Positions 22,054-33,082 of a stretch of DNA of 51,289 bases are shown here, piece by piece. Under the pieces are notes generated by a model. That model did not search any database, was not told the origin of the DNA, and saw only the letters and a program-made list of their open reading frames with translations. Each line of letters opens with the position of its first letter. The stretch's first letter is position 1. The position numbers and the translations under genes were made by a program. This DNA comes from Nemertoderma westbladi. Its lineage: Eukaryota > Xenacoelomorpha > Nemertodermatida > Nemertodermatidae. The stretch covers positions 1-51,289 of the forward strand of contig JAUCBJ010000559.1 of assembly GCA_032718475.1 (NCBI GenBank), written 5' to 3'.

Positions 22054-22983
22054 AGTTGGTCTTTGTAAAGTTGATATTATTAAAAATTATCAATTGCGAT
22101 ATTTCGCACGAGAATTCACAGCGATCAATCAGGGTAAACAGGTCAAGTCTTCACTGATCTTGAGTTGGAGTCCGATAATAATTTATAGGGGCTTACTTTG
22201 TCACAAGTCCAGACTCCAAAACATTGACTTCACACTTGATTTTAGGTATCCTATCATCATACCGCAACACCATGAGTTACAGCGCGCTATGATACTGGAC
22301 GCACATGTACGACTCAAAGACGTGGGTAGGCATCACTGTCTGTCACACTTACGCTCGAGGTTTGTACTGATTAGGCATAGCAAGGCATTGAGTTCGGTAA
22401 CACGGAACTGTATGATTTGTAAGAAGGTGCACGCGAGGATAGGACACCAAGAGATGAGTGAACTACCTTTAGCAAGATTACAGGCTTTTAGACCCCCTTT
22501 CACTGAGACAGGGATAGACTGTTTTGGACCTATAATCGCAAAAAGCGGAAGGGTACAGGTAAAACGCTGGGGATTGATCTTCACTTGCATGGCCAGCAGA
22601 GCTGTCCATATAGAGCGTGTGACAGATTTGACCACCAATGCCTTTATCCTAGCCTTACGGCGATTTATCGCTAGACGTGGATTGGTCAAATCCATTTATT
22701 GTGACCAAGGGACTAACTTTGTGGGTGTACGGAATGAAATCACCAGAGCCTTAAGAGGTTGGACCAAAACCAGATTTCCGATGAACTACGTCCTCACAAC
22801 ATTGTCTGGAGCTTTAACACTTCTGACAGTCCATGGAGAGGCGGCGTTTGGGAAAGACTGATTGGGTCAATTAAGACGGCTATGGCGAAAGTAATACCGA
22901 CGCAACGCATCTTGACAGACGACCAACTTCCGATGTTGTTAATAGAAATCGAAGCGGTTTTGAATACTCGACCGATGTTTTGA
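22013..22983 (+). pseudogene. BEL/Pao integrase
   Basis: A HHCC zinc-binding region (H...H near 22305-22335, then CMIC near 22410) precedes the catalytic core, with Asp in GIDCFGP (about 22515) and Asp in YCDQGTNF (about 22700). The third acid is in WRGGVWERLIG near 22840-22865, but in a different frame, so a frameshift lies around 22770-22840. The core would insert element cDNA into the host genome if it were intact. Confidence 0.85.
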
Positions 22984-23623
22984 TCCCAGACAACAACGAC
23001 TCACAGTTTGCCTTGACACCAGCGTACCTGCTTATGCAGGCGCCGACGACATTGTTGCCCACTTCGGTACCTGTCGATAGCGACGGATACGGCAACAAGG
23101 CTTGGAAAATCACTCAATTGCTTGCAAATAAATTCTGGGAAATATGGCAGAAATATTATTTGCCCTCTATTTCGACCAGAACCTCTTGGTATCTTAATAC
23201 CCGATGTTTGAGACGAGGTGACCATGTTTTATTGGCTGAAACCAATTTGAAACGACGGTTTTATTTATTTATTTATTCCAGACATCAGTAAAATTAAATA
23301 CATAATACAGACGTCCATATAGCACAGTAAAACAATAAATTGTATTATTATAATTAAATCAACGTATGTAATGTATGGTAGGGTATAGGGTAGGCTTACT
23401 ATGTAAGCATCGAGTAAAAAAAATATATTGCATTGTATATAAAATGTTTTGGCTGACTGGAGTCATTTTGACCACGCACCCTACATCTGGTGTAATAAGG
23501 ACAGTTACTGTAAGGACTATCGACGGTCATACCGTAGACAGACCTGTACAACGTCTCGTACTCCTTGAGGAGACTAGAAACGAGACAGGAGACTACAAAT
23601 CTCCACCCAATATTAGTAAATAG
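22980..23623 (+). pseudogene. BEL/Pao DUF5641 C-terminal domain, interrupted
   Basis: The first part (22980-23260: LTPAYLL..., FWEIWQKYYLPSI, GDHVLL) and second part (about 23440-23623: TGVILTTHPTSGVIRTVTVRT, RPVQRLVLLE) match the DUF5641 domain that ends BEL/Pao integrases. About 175 bp of AT-rich DNA separates them (23264-23440). Confidence 0.8.
23264..23440. other. AT-rich insertion within the BEL integrase end
   Basis: The two halves of the DUF5641 domain should be adjacent. This stretch begins with TTTATTTATTTATT and ends near ATATAAAATG. It has no obvious terminal repeats or coding content. It could be a short element or a slippage expansion. Confidence 0.5.
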
Positions 23624-24087
23624 ATGTGGGACCCTTGATGGTCGCCACATAGCATTACTGTATTTTAGCGATTTTGGTATTTTGTATTACTGTATGTACA
23701 TTTGTATTCCTCTTCACTGTAGATAAAGGCAGCGGTGGAATTCCATTGTCTTTATATGTGAACATGGAGGGTAGTACCCTTATGTATCACATAGGAGCGG
23801 GATTGTGTGTACAGTAGAAATGGAATTCCACTTGGAACCCACAAGTGAGACAATTTTTCAAAAATTATTAGACAAATCCATTTATTTGGATTTAAATTTA
23901 GGAAAAACGATTCTCCAGTGGGTGCGAATTCTAGGATACACCTAGATAAAACATTAAAATTGAAGATTGAATTGAAGTATGAAATCACGCGAAACCCGAA
24001 ATCTTAGGCAAATGGGTAGGGGTTTTAGAGCAAAGTTGAGCCAAAAGCCAACAAAACTCTAAGTCTCCTCACATCTAACCTCTGTTT
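23624..24087. other. Intergenic, 3' flank of BEL element
   Basis: No gene seen. TGGAATTCCA occurs near 23737 (as GTGGAATTCCA) and again near 23821. If the BEL element had a 3' LTR it would lie here, but no match to 14199-15048 was seen. Confidence 0.4.
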
Positions 24088-24501
24088 GTGCTTCCTCTAG
24101 TAGAAACACTATATACAGGGATTCACGCAGGAACAGGAGCACCAGGCACCATTCAACCGATATGGGGCCAAAACTTTAATGTGTTCGGAGTTGAGAGTAT
24201 GGCGAAAAGTACAGCCAAGCTCGCTAAGTCCAAGGCGGATCCAAATGTTACGCGACAGCGATTGGACGCTTATAACAAGAGAGCGGAGGAGTTACGCACG
24301 GAGTTCAATGCGTTGTACCCCTACGATGCATTATGCGATGCCAGCGATGTTTGCGAGGACCCGAGACACAGAGATACGATCTTTATAGACGCGCTCGAGG
24401 AGCGGATCCGGAAACTAAGGAAGCGTTCTCCATTTATAAACTGTTCTATAAATGTGGAGGATGTATGCGTGCGCAAGACAACATTAAAAATGGCATGGTA
24501 A
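24088..24501 (+). CDS. Unidentified ORF, possible exon or Gag remnant
   Basis: An open frame of about 137 codons with no recognised family. The most natural ATG is at 24199. From there the product is Lys/Arg/Glu-rich and helical (a KxxAELRTEF-like stretch), suggesting a coiled coil. A CTTCCTCTAG acceptor-like sequence precedes it at 24091-24100. It lies between the BEL remnant and the CAGA-rich repeats. It may be the start of another retroelement Gag. Confidence 0.25.
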   Translation: MLPLVETLYTGIHAGTGAPGTIQPIWGQNFNVFGVESMAKSTAKLAKSKADPNVTRQRLDAYNKRAEELRTEFNALYPYDALCDASDVCEDPRHRDTIFIDALEERIRKLRKRSPFINCSINVEDVCVRKTTLKMAW

Positions 24502-24504
24502 ATG

Positions 24505-25020
24505 AAATCAGCAACTAGGAAAACCCCAATATCTGAAATTATAGTAAAGTGATGTGTTTACTTATATTTTATCTGTGACACCGACAGTAAGTCAGAAAGA
24601 CAGACAAACAGACAGACAGACAGATAGACATACAGACAATCCAGATGTCATCAAACATTAAAACATGTATTAGAAATGAAATCAGCGACTAGGAAGACCC
24701 CCATACCTGACATTTTATTCAGGTGACATGCCTCCTTATATTTTGACTGACAGACAGATAGACATAAAAACAGACCAACAGACATTCTAGGTTTAGTCAA
24801 ATATTAAAATTGACATTGGAAATGGAATCAGCGACTAGGAAAACCCCCATATCATAAATTATAGTAAAGTGGTGTGCTTACTTATTTATTGTCTGTGAGA
24901 TTGACACTCAGACAGACAGAATGACAGACAAACAGACAGACAGGCAGTCCAGATGTCATCAAACATTAAATCAGATATCAGAAATGAATTTAGCGACTAC
25001 GAAAAACCCTAAATCGTAAA
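24505..25020. repeat. Diverged ~150-170-bp tandem repeat with CAGA microsatellite
   Basis: The phrase GAAATGAAATCAGCGACTAG or a close variant recurs near 24503, 24675, 24827 and 24981. Each is followed by a CCCC(A/C)AT segment, a CAGACAGA run and a CATCAAACATTAAA segment. A related copy is at 34750-35040. Confidence 0.8.
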
Positions 25021-25609
25021 TTTTGGTTCGCTGGAGTAGTTTATAATATTTTGGCTTATTTTTGAAATTTACCGCGCTTTACATAAAATTAGCGGGAAGG
25101 TTTGAAAACTTAAAATGCGTTTTTCTCAGCATCTTATTTTTCGTCAAATTTAGAAAAAAATGTACCTTTTTCTCGAGAACAACGGCTTGATGGAATTGGC
25201 TGAAATTTTCGCAGCAGGTTTGTTGTAGTGAGACACAATTGTGGAACCTCTAAAAACATACAGTATGTTTAAAACAATTATCAAATGAATTTCTAATATA
25301 AACTTCGAAAATGTGTCATTTTTTGGTCAATTTTTTTTAGGTTCCAGGTGTGTCTCAATAGTTACTCCGCGATGCTGGAAATTTTTATAAAATTCCATCT
25401 TGTAGAACCAGCGTAATGGGTACATATGTGTTAATAGTAAAATGTATGTCTAATGTCTGTATGGGGTACCATCTCCCCTTAACGTTTCTAAATATATTGT
25501 TACAGGAGTCGGTACTGTTATTAATTGATTATAACCGTTCGATCTCAAGGTTTGCATATATTGAAATTAATGTTTATAATTTTTATTTAGATCAATATTT
25601 ATATGTCTC

Positions 25610-26187
25610 CACATAATATTACTTCTAGTTTTGAATTATCAAGTTTGGATAACTGATTTTCTAATATATTATTGAAAGTATCAATCGTTACTGTATCAGG
25701 CCGATATATGCATCCGATTATAACGCAATATCTTTTACTATGAGATCAGGACGATCAGGAGATCAGGACGGTTTTCATACTTACATTGATCATTTATATA
25801 AATCGCAATACCACCGCGGTCTTTCTGGCCATATTTCCTGAGGTCAACAATTGGTCTCGAGTCCCTCAATATTATATAATTTTAAGTCATCTATTTCGGA
25901 AAGGAAGGTTTCTGAAAGAGCTATAATATTATCTATTTTTTTATTTAGCGATTCTAGAAAAATGCAAATATCAGTGAAGTTTTTACGTATACTTCGACAA
26001 TTTAAACTGAAAACAGAAAACGAATTTGAATCATTTTGAAATATACAATAAAAACCTCTGAATAATAACATTCCGAATTTAGATTATCACAAATATTTAT
26101 ATCTGGATCAATATCATTGAGTATAAGAGTATAGTTGGCATTGAGTATAGTTTGGAGTATAAGAAGATGATACATTACTGTCATCAT
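25610..26187 (-). pseudogene. LINE apurinic-type endonuclease fragment
   Basis: On the minus strand, pieces in shifting frames match the endonuclease/exonuclease/phosphatase domain of non-LTR retrotransposons: SLNCRSIRKNF with the conserved Asn (about 26010), IIALSETFLS with the catalytic Glu (about 25920), GGIAIYI (about 25815), and a VIIGCIYRPDT segment (about 25705). The endonuclease would normally precede RT. Here it lies downstream of the RT at 26280 on the same strand, so it belongs to a separate truncated LINE. Confidence 0.7.
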
Positions 26188-26267
26188 CGTAATTGAAAAA
26201 TATAGTAAATATATTTAAATCGTCATCTGGTACAGTACTAAACGGGAAAATATCATTCGTGCAGTGA

Positions 26268-26282
26268 CTACTACTACTACTA
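26268..26282 (-). repeat. (TAG)5 tail of LINE
   Basis: Read on the minus strand the LINE ends in five TAG triplets, the first being the stop codon. It is a 3' microsatellite tail as in several LINE clades. Confidence 0.7.
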
Positions 26283-27551
26283 GGTCGAGCGAACTCGGAC
26301 AGTGGAAATTAGATCCTTCCAGGCTTCTCGATTCTCCATAGTTGTCGCAATTTCGTTTCTCCCAAGTTCAGTATCCCTTTCAAGTTGATCTATATATGTT
26401 ATGGCCGGTCGTCCACGACTACGCTTTCCATGAGTTGGTTGCCAGAAAAGTAGGTCTGGTATGACCTCGTCTTTACTTCGCCAGCAGTGCTCACTGAATC
26501 TTAATCTGCGTTCACGGAGGGTGGTTGATACAGGCGGTATTGTACCATAAAGCTCGGCGTTTGTCATGTGTTGTCTCCAGCTGATGTTTAGGGCTGCCCT
26601 TAGTAGTCTTGTGTAGCAACCATCAATTCGTTGTTCAAGTGATTTAGTCAGTGTCCAGGTCTCATCCCCGTATAAAAATACACTTTCCACTGTGGCTCGA
26701 AAGAACTTAGTCTTCAGGTGCCTGGAGAGATCTGATTTCCAGATGGTATCCATTTTTGATAGAGCTACCCAAGCCTTTGCTTTCCTAACTTCTATGTCCT
26801 TTTTGCTACTCTCTATCCATGATCCAAGGTACTGGAAGTCATCGACCTTCCTTAGTTGATTATTATCAATGGTTGTCAAGTTTCCATCAACATTAAAGGT
26901 CATGAATTCGGTCTTGGTAGCATTTATATGCAATCCAACCTCCTTAGCAGCCCTCTCCACTTTATTTAGTAGAAGCTGTGCATCTGCTAGCGTATTAGAG
27001 AGCAGGGCGATGTCATCCGCAAAGTCGGTGTCTGTGACTGTAGTTGCCGGATATCTACTACTTCTGCGTTCTTGAAGTGTGAATCCCAGATCTTCACCCT
27101 TTGTGGCTGTCCTCATTGCGTAATCCAGCACAATTACAAATAGTAATGGTGCTAATGTGTCACCTTGCAGTACGCCAGCCAGGATTGAGAAAAACTCAGT
27201 TTCACGATCTGGTGAGAGTACCTGCGCTTCTGTGTCACAATATAACAATCCAATGCCAGCAACAATTACTTCTGGTATTCCATAAGCTCTTAGGATTTCA
27301 AGCATTTTGCCTCTATGGATGGAGTCGAATGCCTTCTTGAAGTCCACAAAAGTCATGACTGCGGGGAGATTCTTTGACTTAATTCCTTCAATCAGTCTCC
27401 GTAGTGCAAGTATCTGAGCTATTGTTGATCTACTTGGTCGAAATCCGTTTTGGCTCTTACGCAGTAGTTTCTCTATGTGAGGCCCAATCCTATATAGAAT
27501 ACAATGTGTGTGAATGCAGTGCAGTGCATGCAGTGCAGTGCATGAATACAT
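26280..27551 (-). pseudogene. 5'-truncated LINE reverse transcriptase
   Basis: The frame is uninterrupted for 423 codons, but the first ~20 residues are GCAGT-rich flanking DNA, so the coding match begins near 27490. From there: NGFRPSRST, motif A FVDFKKAFDS (D70), LQGDTLAPLLF, and motif C FADD (residues 177-180), all intact. These are followed by a YLGSWI...RKAKAWVAL region and a basic C-terminal region ending in a GRPAITYIDQL block. N-terminal domains are missing, as expected for 5' truncation, so it is a dead copy although RT motifs survive. The stop codon TAG is itself part of a (TAG)5 tail. Confidence 0.8.
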
Positions 27552-28123
27552 GAATACAATGCAGTGAATACAATATAAATATCAGAGAAATCTGTCTGTG
27601 AAAGTCTTGTACCGCACTGGTAATGGTAAAGACCTTTACATACCTCACACAGAGAAAAGCTACATCTTTCTTTTGGAATCGATTAAAACAGAAATGGCAA
27701 GAAGAAGAAACTAGGAAAGGGACAGAGGAGATGGAATGGGGAATAATCATAGTAGAATAGGGGAAAACAAAAGAACAAAAATAATAACCAACTTACTAAA
27801 TACCATGACAGCACAAAGCTAGATAAGAAACCAAGCTAAGTTTCTGACTAAACAGGTAAACACAATTGCTATACTGTTGAGATACGAGTATAGGTACAAG
27901 GTACAGTATTTTTTTTTTTTCAATTCAATTTCTTTTAATTCGCTATCTGGGCGACAATAAAAATTATGCAATATGCACAACAACATAATGAAATAATGGT
28001 TAGTATAAGGATAGTACGACTCGTGAAAATAAATAAAATACATATTGTTTGTGTTACACACGCAGAATAAGCCATATATAGAATCTATATGAGTATGTTA
28101 TATTTTCTATATGAATACATATA
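27552..28123. other. Intergenic, no gene seen
   Basis: AT-rich, with a run of 13 T near 27907-27919. Open frames on the minus strand are low-complexity and unrecognised. Confidence 0.5.
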
Positions 28124-28662
28124 TGTTAGCTTATTCAATCCCGCTAACACCCCATAAAGTTATGAGCCGATGAGCAATATTGGGAGCCACGAGATTGGGT
28201 AATTAACCAACTCGTGCCATCCCAATAAGAGTGGGAAGGAAGCACACAATAGAGGGTCAGGGGCCAAACCCCCTAACCCAGAGAGAACAGGTGGAGTGAA
28301 CGGGAACACTCCACGGGGCGCCAACAAGGGTATCAACCAATCAGAGGGGGGCAAGGCATCGATTAGGTAGTAATTAGGCCAACCGTGTAATATAATCAGT
28401 AACCTATTAATCAGTAATTCAGTTATCTCAGTGCAGTAGTGCTAGTATAGGTTAGTTAGTTTAGATAGGGGAGCACGGGACTTTAGTTACCGTATCCCGC
28501 CTTCCATATATTATACTATCATCAGATCATATCTATATCTTATACCAATTATATACAGCGAACATCAGAACTCATTTACCGTTTCCATTTACTCTTTACA
28601 CACGGCGGGGACGCGTAAGCTAAACACCGGATAAACCGGGATCCCTCCTGGATCCCGTCACA
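28124..28662 (+). repeat. LTR of second gag-only element
   Basis: This 539-bp sequence starts TGTTAGC and ends GTCACA. It aligns with the reverse complement of 660-1199, with many substitutions between 28145 and 28250 and near identity at 28260-28450. Confidence 0.93.
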
Positions 28663-28730
28663 GTAACTAAATCAGCTGCCGCCCTAGACAAACTCAATAG
28701 CCACTAGCCACCGAAATCTGCAGAAGAGAG

Positions 28731-29213
28731 ATGAGTCGGTCAGGTGACACGACACCGACGCGGACCCCGGACGAAGAGCTAACGATCCGCGAGGCCGCAA
28801 CCAGGCGATACAGGCCCACGACGCCGGACCTATCGGTAACGGGCGAACCGGAAGTTCAAGGCGAGGGGAGCCTGGAACAAGAGGTCGAGCCAAGAGGAAG
28901 GGAGAGCGAGACGGAGGGAGACGGAGATGAGTCGACACGGGACGGAGATCGGCGCACCGATGTCGCCGGCCAGCTACGGGCCGAGGGCGACGAGCGGCCC
29001 ACCGAAACGGCGACGGTGGGGCCGACGGTGCGACGCCGGACGCGAAGAGACGGAGGAGACATCGGTACCGATGTCGCCGGCCAGCTACAGGCCGAGGGCG
29101 ACGGACGGCCCACCGGAACGGCGACGGTGGAGCCGCCGGTACGACGTCGAACCCGGAGGGACGGAGGAGAGGTCGGCGACGAGGACGTCGGGGTTTCAGA
29201 GCGAACTCCGACG
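28731..29213 (+). pseudogene. Gag N-terminal part, truncated by adapter
   Basis: ATG 28731 lies 68 nt after the LTR. The 161 codons are Thr/Arg/Glu/Gly-rich and align with the Gag start at 6781 (minus), including the opening MSR, TPD and LTIREA segments. It carries an extra ~35-residue tandem duplication (TDVAGQL to RRTRRDGG, at 28957-29052 and 29068-29166). Similarity to the other Gag continues to the last base before 29214, so the truncation was made by the adapter junction and not by evolution. Confidence 0.8.
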
Positions 29214-29266
29214 AGTACTCTGCGTTGATACCACTGCTTTAAGCAGTGGTATCAACGCAGAGTACT
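29214..29266. other. Back-to-back amplification adapters (artificial junction)
   Basis: 29241-29266 begins AAGCAGTGGTATCAACGCAG and is the 26-nt template-switch/low-input PCR adapter. 29214-29239 is its exact reverse complement, with a single T at 29240. This is synthetic sequence left in the assembly. Confidence 0.97.
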
Positions 29267-31353
29267 ATGTCCCCCCACCCTCCCTACTGCTTTTTAAATA
29301 TGGAACGACATTTCCAGGTTTTATTTGTAAATTGCCGAACCCACCCCCCTCCCATCATATATATATTTTTAACTGTTTGATTTAACTATATTAATTAGAG
29401 ATATTCGCTATTTAATATATAGGAATTTATTGTCCCCCCACCCGCCCTACTGATTTATGAAATAATTAATAGGATTCGGGAGACTGTATTGTCGACGAAC
29501 TGAAGGCCAACCGTATTTAGGGACTGTAAACTATATGGAATGTCTCAACCCACGTTGCCATTAGTACAACTATTGAATGCAGACCATTACTCACTGTCAT
29601 CATGCAGTTGGTTACAGCAGACAGTTAGGTAATGAGAATACATAATTATAGAAAACAAATTGTATATTTATTCATAGAATATATATTTATAAAAGTACCG
29701 ACATAGTAAATGTTTTCATATATACAACGTAGTAATAAGTTACAATTTGTAGTGGAATAAGAGTCAATACTATGGGGTTTGATAAAGATTTTTAAGTTCT
29801 GTGTATCGTATGGTACACATATTGATTAGGGCGGCCTTCACTACCTAACGAATTGTTGACTCAAATTTTTCCATTACCAAATTGTAACTTATTACTCAAT
29901 TAAAATAAAATAAAGTAGATGTACTGAAATAGATAGAAAAAACAAGGAAATACGAAAATATAATTTGGAAATGAAATTGAGACATATTTTGTGAATGTTT
30001 GTTACACTTGATAACAGCTGATCACAAAATCACAAAGAACTGAATACTTATAAAATATGCAATTTTAGTTGAGATATAATTGTAAATATTCAGAAAGATT
30101 AATAAAAAAAGGGTAATAATATTTCTGAAATATTAATTGGACGCGCTCAATGAAATTTTGAACATCCCTTTTGTATAATTAATATATACTTCTAGTCTGG
30201 GCCGTTAATATTGAGAAAATTAAATTTTAATAATAATTTTCTAAAATGCAATACATGTACATTACGATCAATGTACAATATATCTTTGGATTCAATTTAT
30301 AATTTTTTTCATTTTAAGATTGTGTGAGAAATGTTCACACTTAGTGAACCACCAGTGCTGTAAAATAAGTCAGTAATCATAAAAGTATCACACATCATGA
30401 TTAAATATATGCATGGAAACTAAATTCGCATATGCAATTAACATTAACTTTGTTTAGGAGCACAAAAAACTGTAATATATTTAATTGATTAATTGGATGC
30501 CGTTTATTGTTTTGGTTACTGTGACTTCAATGATATTAGCTATCTTTCCTTTAACTTTTAGTAATGTATCCAATTACATGTTGGCGAAATTCAATACCAC
30601 GTTTAATACTTTTATGATTACTCAAAATTTGCGATTATAAAATATTATCCAATAGATAATATAAAAAAAGTTTCTAGATAAAATAGAAACTGTCTGACTG
30701 ATAATTACAGCCAATTTTCCTATATTATTGCACGAAAGTTGTGATCGCGCAAAATATTAATGAATACTCAAAGTGGATATATGAAATAAAGAAATTATGT
30801 ACAGTACAAATAATAAGAGTTACGCAATACGGCAGCCAATCATAACAATAATCCAGCCCTATAAAAAATAAATACCAGAATAATATTCTGAAATATCCCA
30901 CCTTTTGGAACAGAGAATAAATAGAAAGTGAAAGATATAAATTGTGAAAGAATTAATATCGTTACTATCTGATATTTCTTATAAAACTTATGAATAATAA
31001 TGCAGCTACCATGGCTACTGAGCTATGTATGGATGCTGATGGTGGTCAGCTGATTGTGGAATTGTCATCTTGTGCAAGAAGCAAGCGTGCCTGGTCAGGG
31101 TCTCTCTTCAACTGTATATTGTTGGTTATAGTTTAATCTCAGATGAAAAATATATAACTGTTGAAAATATACTAAAATAATATTAGGTCTAATTTGTTTA
31201 TAACAGAAAACTGCATAGACCCCAAAGACATATTGTGTTATATATACAGCATGACAAAAAATTAACCATAATTAAAATATATAGAGGACCTACCTACATT
31301 AGCCATGAATTTATCTCTCGCTACAAATGAAACCAGAATTTAACAGGTACTTT
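29267..31353. other. AT-rich intergenic DNA
   Basis: No gene seen. A short phrase TGTCCCCCCACCC occurs at about 29269 and again near 29432. The rest is AT-rich with scattered poly-A/T. Confidence 0.5.
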
Positions 31354-31973
31354 GGTAAGTCATTAGTGCAGCGTGACCCCGCGCCCGGGTAAGACATTAG
31401 TGCAGCATGGCCCCGTGCCCGGGTAAGACATTAGTGCAGCATGGCCCCGTGCCCGGGTAAGACATTAGTGCAGCGTGACCCCGCGCCCGGGTAAGACATT
31501 AGTGTATGACCCCGTGCCCGGGTAAGACATTAGTGCAGCATGGCCCCGTGCCCGGGTAAGACATTAGTGCAGCATGGCCCCGTGCCCGGGTAAGACATTA
31601 GTGCAGCATGGCACTGTGCCCGGGTAAGACATTAGTGCAGCATGGCACCGTGTCCGGGTAAGACATTAGTGCGCATGACCCCGTGCCCGGGTATGACATT
31701 AGTGCAGCGTGACCCCGCGCCCGGGTAAGACATTAGTGCAGCATGGCCCCGTGCCCGGGTAAGACATTAGTGCAGCATGGCCCCGTGCCCGGGTAAGACA
31801 TTAGTGCAGCATGGCCCCGTGCCCGGGTAAGACATTAGTGCAGCATGGCACTGTGCCCGGGTAAGACATTAGTGCAGCATGGCACCGTGTCCGGGTAAGA
31901 CATTAGTGCAGCATGACCCCGTGCCCTGGTAAGACATTAGTGCAGCGTAATCCCGCGCCCGGGTAAGACATTA
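31354..31973. repeat. 34-bp GC-rich minisatellite, about 18 copies
   Basis: The unit starts GGTAAGACATTAGTGCAGCA and ends CCCCGTGCCCG, 34 bp, sharply GC-rich in AT-rich surroundings. Variants follow an order that partly repeats (GCGTGACCCCGCG, CATGGCCCCGTG, CATGGCACTGTG, CATGGCACCGTG), a higher-order pattern. Two copies have short deletions. Confidence 0.95.
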
Positions 31974-33082
31974 TGGTGGTGGGTGCCCGCTTACAATACT
32001 GACATTTGCATAAAAATATAAAAGGCTCTGCTCTCCCTGAGAAAATCAGATGGTGCCTCTTATTGGAGGCAACTACATTCTCCTCTTAACTGGAAAAAAG
32101 AAGAGAGATTCAATGTAACAGAAGCAACAAGGGAGCTTATGTCTACCGGACGAATCCAGAAAGCTCTCCATTATGTACTTAAATAGACTGGTCGGGTGTT
32201 TCAAGGAAATGTGTAGTAAGTATCCCATATATGTACGCTGTACGGTACCCCACACGATTATAATCTTAAATATGGAACGATGTCTAACAATGTTAGAAGC
32301 AATATCCAACATTACTTTTGTTAAATTCTATATATATTTGGTTTACCAAGCCTGAAGAGAACCCAACGAGATGTTGCATTCTAGAACAAACTAATATTTA
32401 TATAAACTTGCTGGTAGGAGCACATAATGTTCTAGAACTCTTGATAATTATAATTTTCATATTAAATTGACGAGTGGAGTAAATAACGAAAATGGCGAAA
32501 ACATTATGCTCGCTCTTTAATTTATTTTCTCAGGAGAGATATAAAATAATGTTATATCTATAAATAAGCAATATCTATATTAAAACTTCCGAAACGTATT
32601 TTTTAGAGAAATATGGCCTCCGACCTCCCCTATAGCCATACCTTGCACCACCAAACGAACAATATGATATCAATTAGCCATTCAAAGTTTTTGATTTTTA
32701 TATTTTTGTGTCTATTTTTGTATATTTCCATTTGATCATAAATACATTTAATTGAAATTAATGGACAAAACCATTTTCGGTTGACAAAGTTATCACGAAA
32801 AAGTTTAAAAAATACCAAATGTTACAAAAGTTGGGACAAATACATTATAAAAATGTCATTATTATAATGAATTAATTTTATTAATTAATGGTAGCTTCAT
32901 GAATGTGTATATTTATAATGGTTTTCAAAGGTTTTGTGTATAAATTTATATGTATAATTTTTGCAGCTATTGTTGTCCTTTGCAAGACAGATAGTAATAG
33001 TCCATTACGAGATAGATGTAAGTCGTTGTCAATTACGCGATAGAAAATACTCGCGCTACATTACGACTTACGAAACAGATAA
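31974..33082. other. AT-rich intergenic DNA
   Basis: No gene recognised. A TATAAAA at about 32018 and a small 6-bp hairpin at 32054-32071 are noted but not assigned. Confidence 0.5.

Larger units (their letters stand above)
15049..23623 (+). mobile_element. Decayed BEL/Pao LTR retrotransposon (coding part)
   Basis: The order is Gag N-terminus, DUF1759-like capsid, zinc knuckles, retropepsin, RT, RNase H, integrase and DUF5641, which is diagnostic of BEL/Pao. Stops and frameshifts interrupt it in at least eight places, so it is inactive. LTRs were not identified, and outer limits are therefore those of the coding part. Confidence 0.9.
28124..29213 (+). mobile_element. Second, diverged gag-only LTR element, truncated at the adapter
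   Basis: An LTR (28124-28662), leader and gag start in plus orientation, related to the element at 660-7419. The rest is missing because the sequence meets the adapter at 29214. Its LTR differs substantially from the other copy, so the family has at least two lineages in this genome. Confidence 0.9.

Noticed and set aside
14199-24087. LTR pair for the BEL element
   Set aside because: No direct repeat between the flanks of the coding part was seen by eye. LTRs may be lost, or lie where I could not recognise them.
25610-27551. One LINE containing both endonuclease and RT
   Set aside because: On the shared minus strand the endonuclease lies after the RT, opposite to LINE order, and a TAG tail separates them.
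30990-31136. 48-codon plus-strand ORF with a good Kozak context at an inner ATG (about 31010)
   Set aside because: Too short and unrecognised, with no splice or promoter context that could be fixed.
32017-32071. TATAAAA followed by a 6-bp hairpin (TGCCTC...GAGGCA), a possible small RNA gene
   Set aside because: No match to snRNA, histone stem-loop or tRNA signals known to me. A 6-bp stem is expected by chance.
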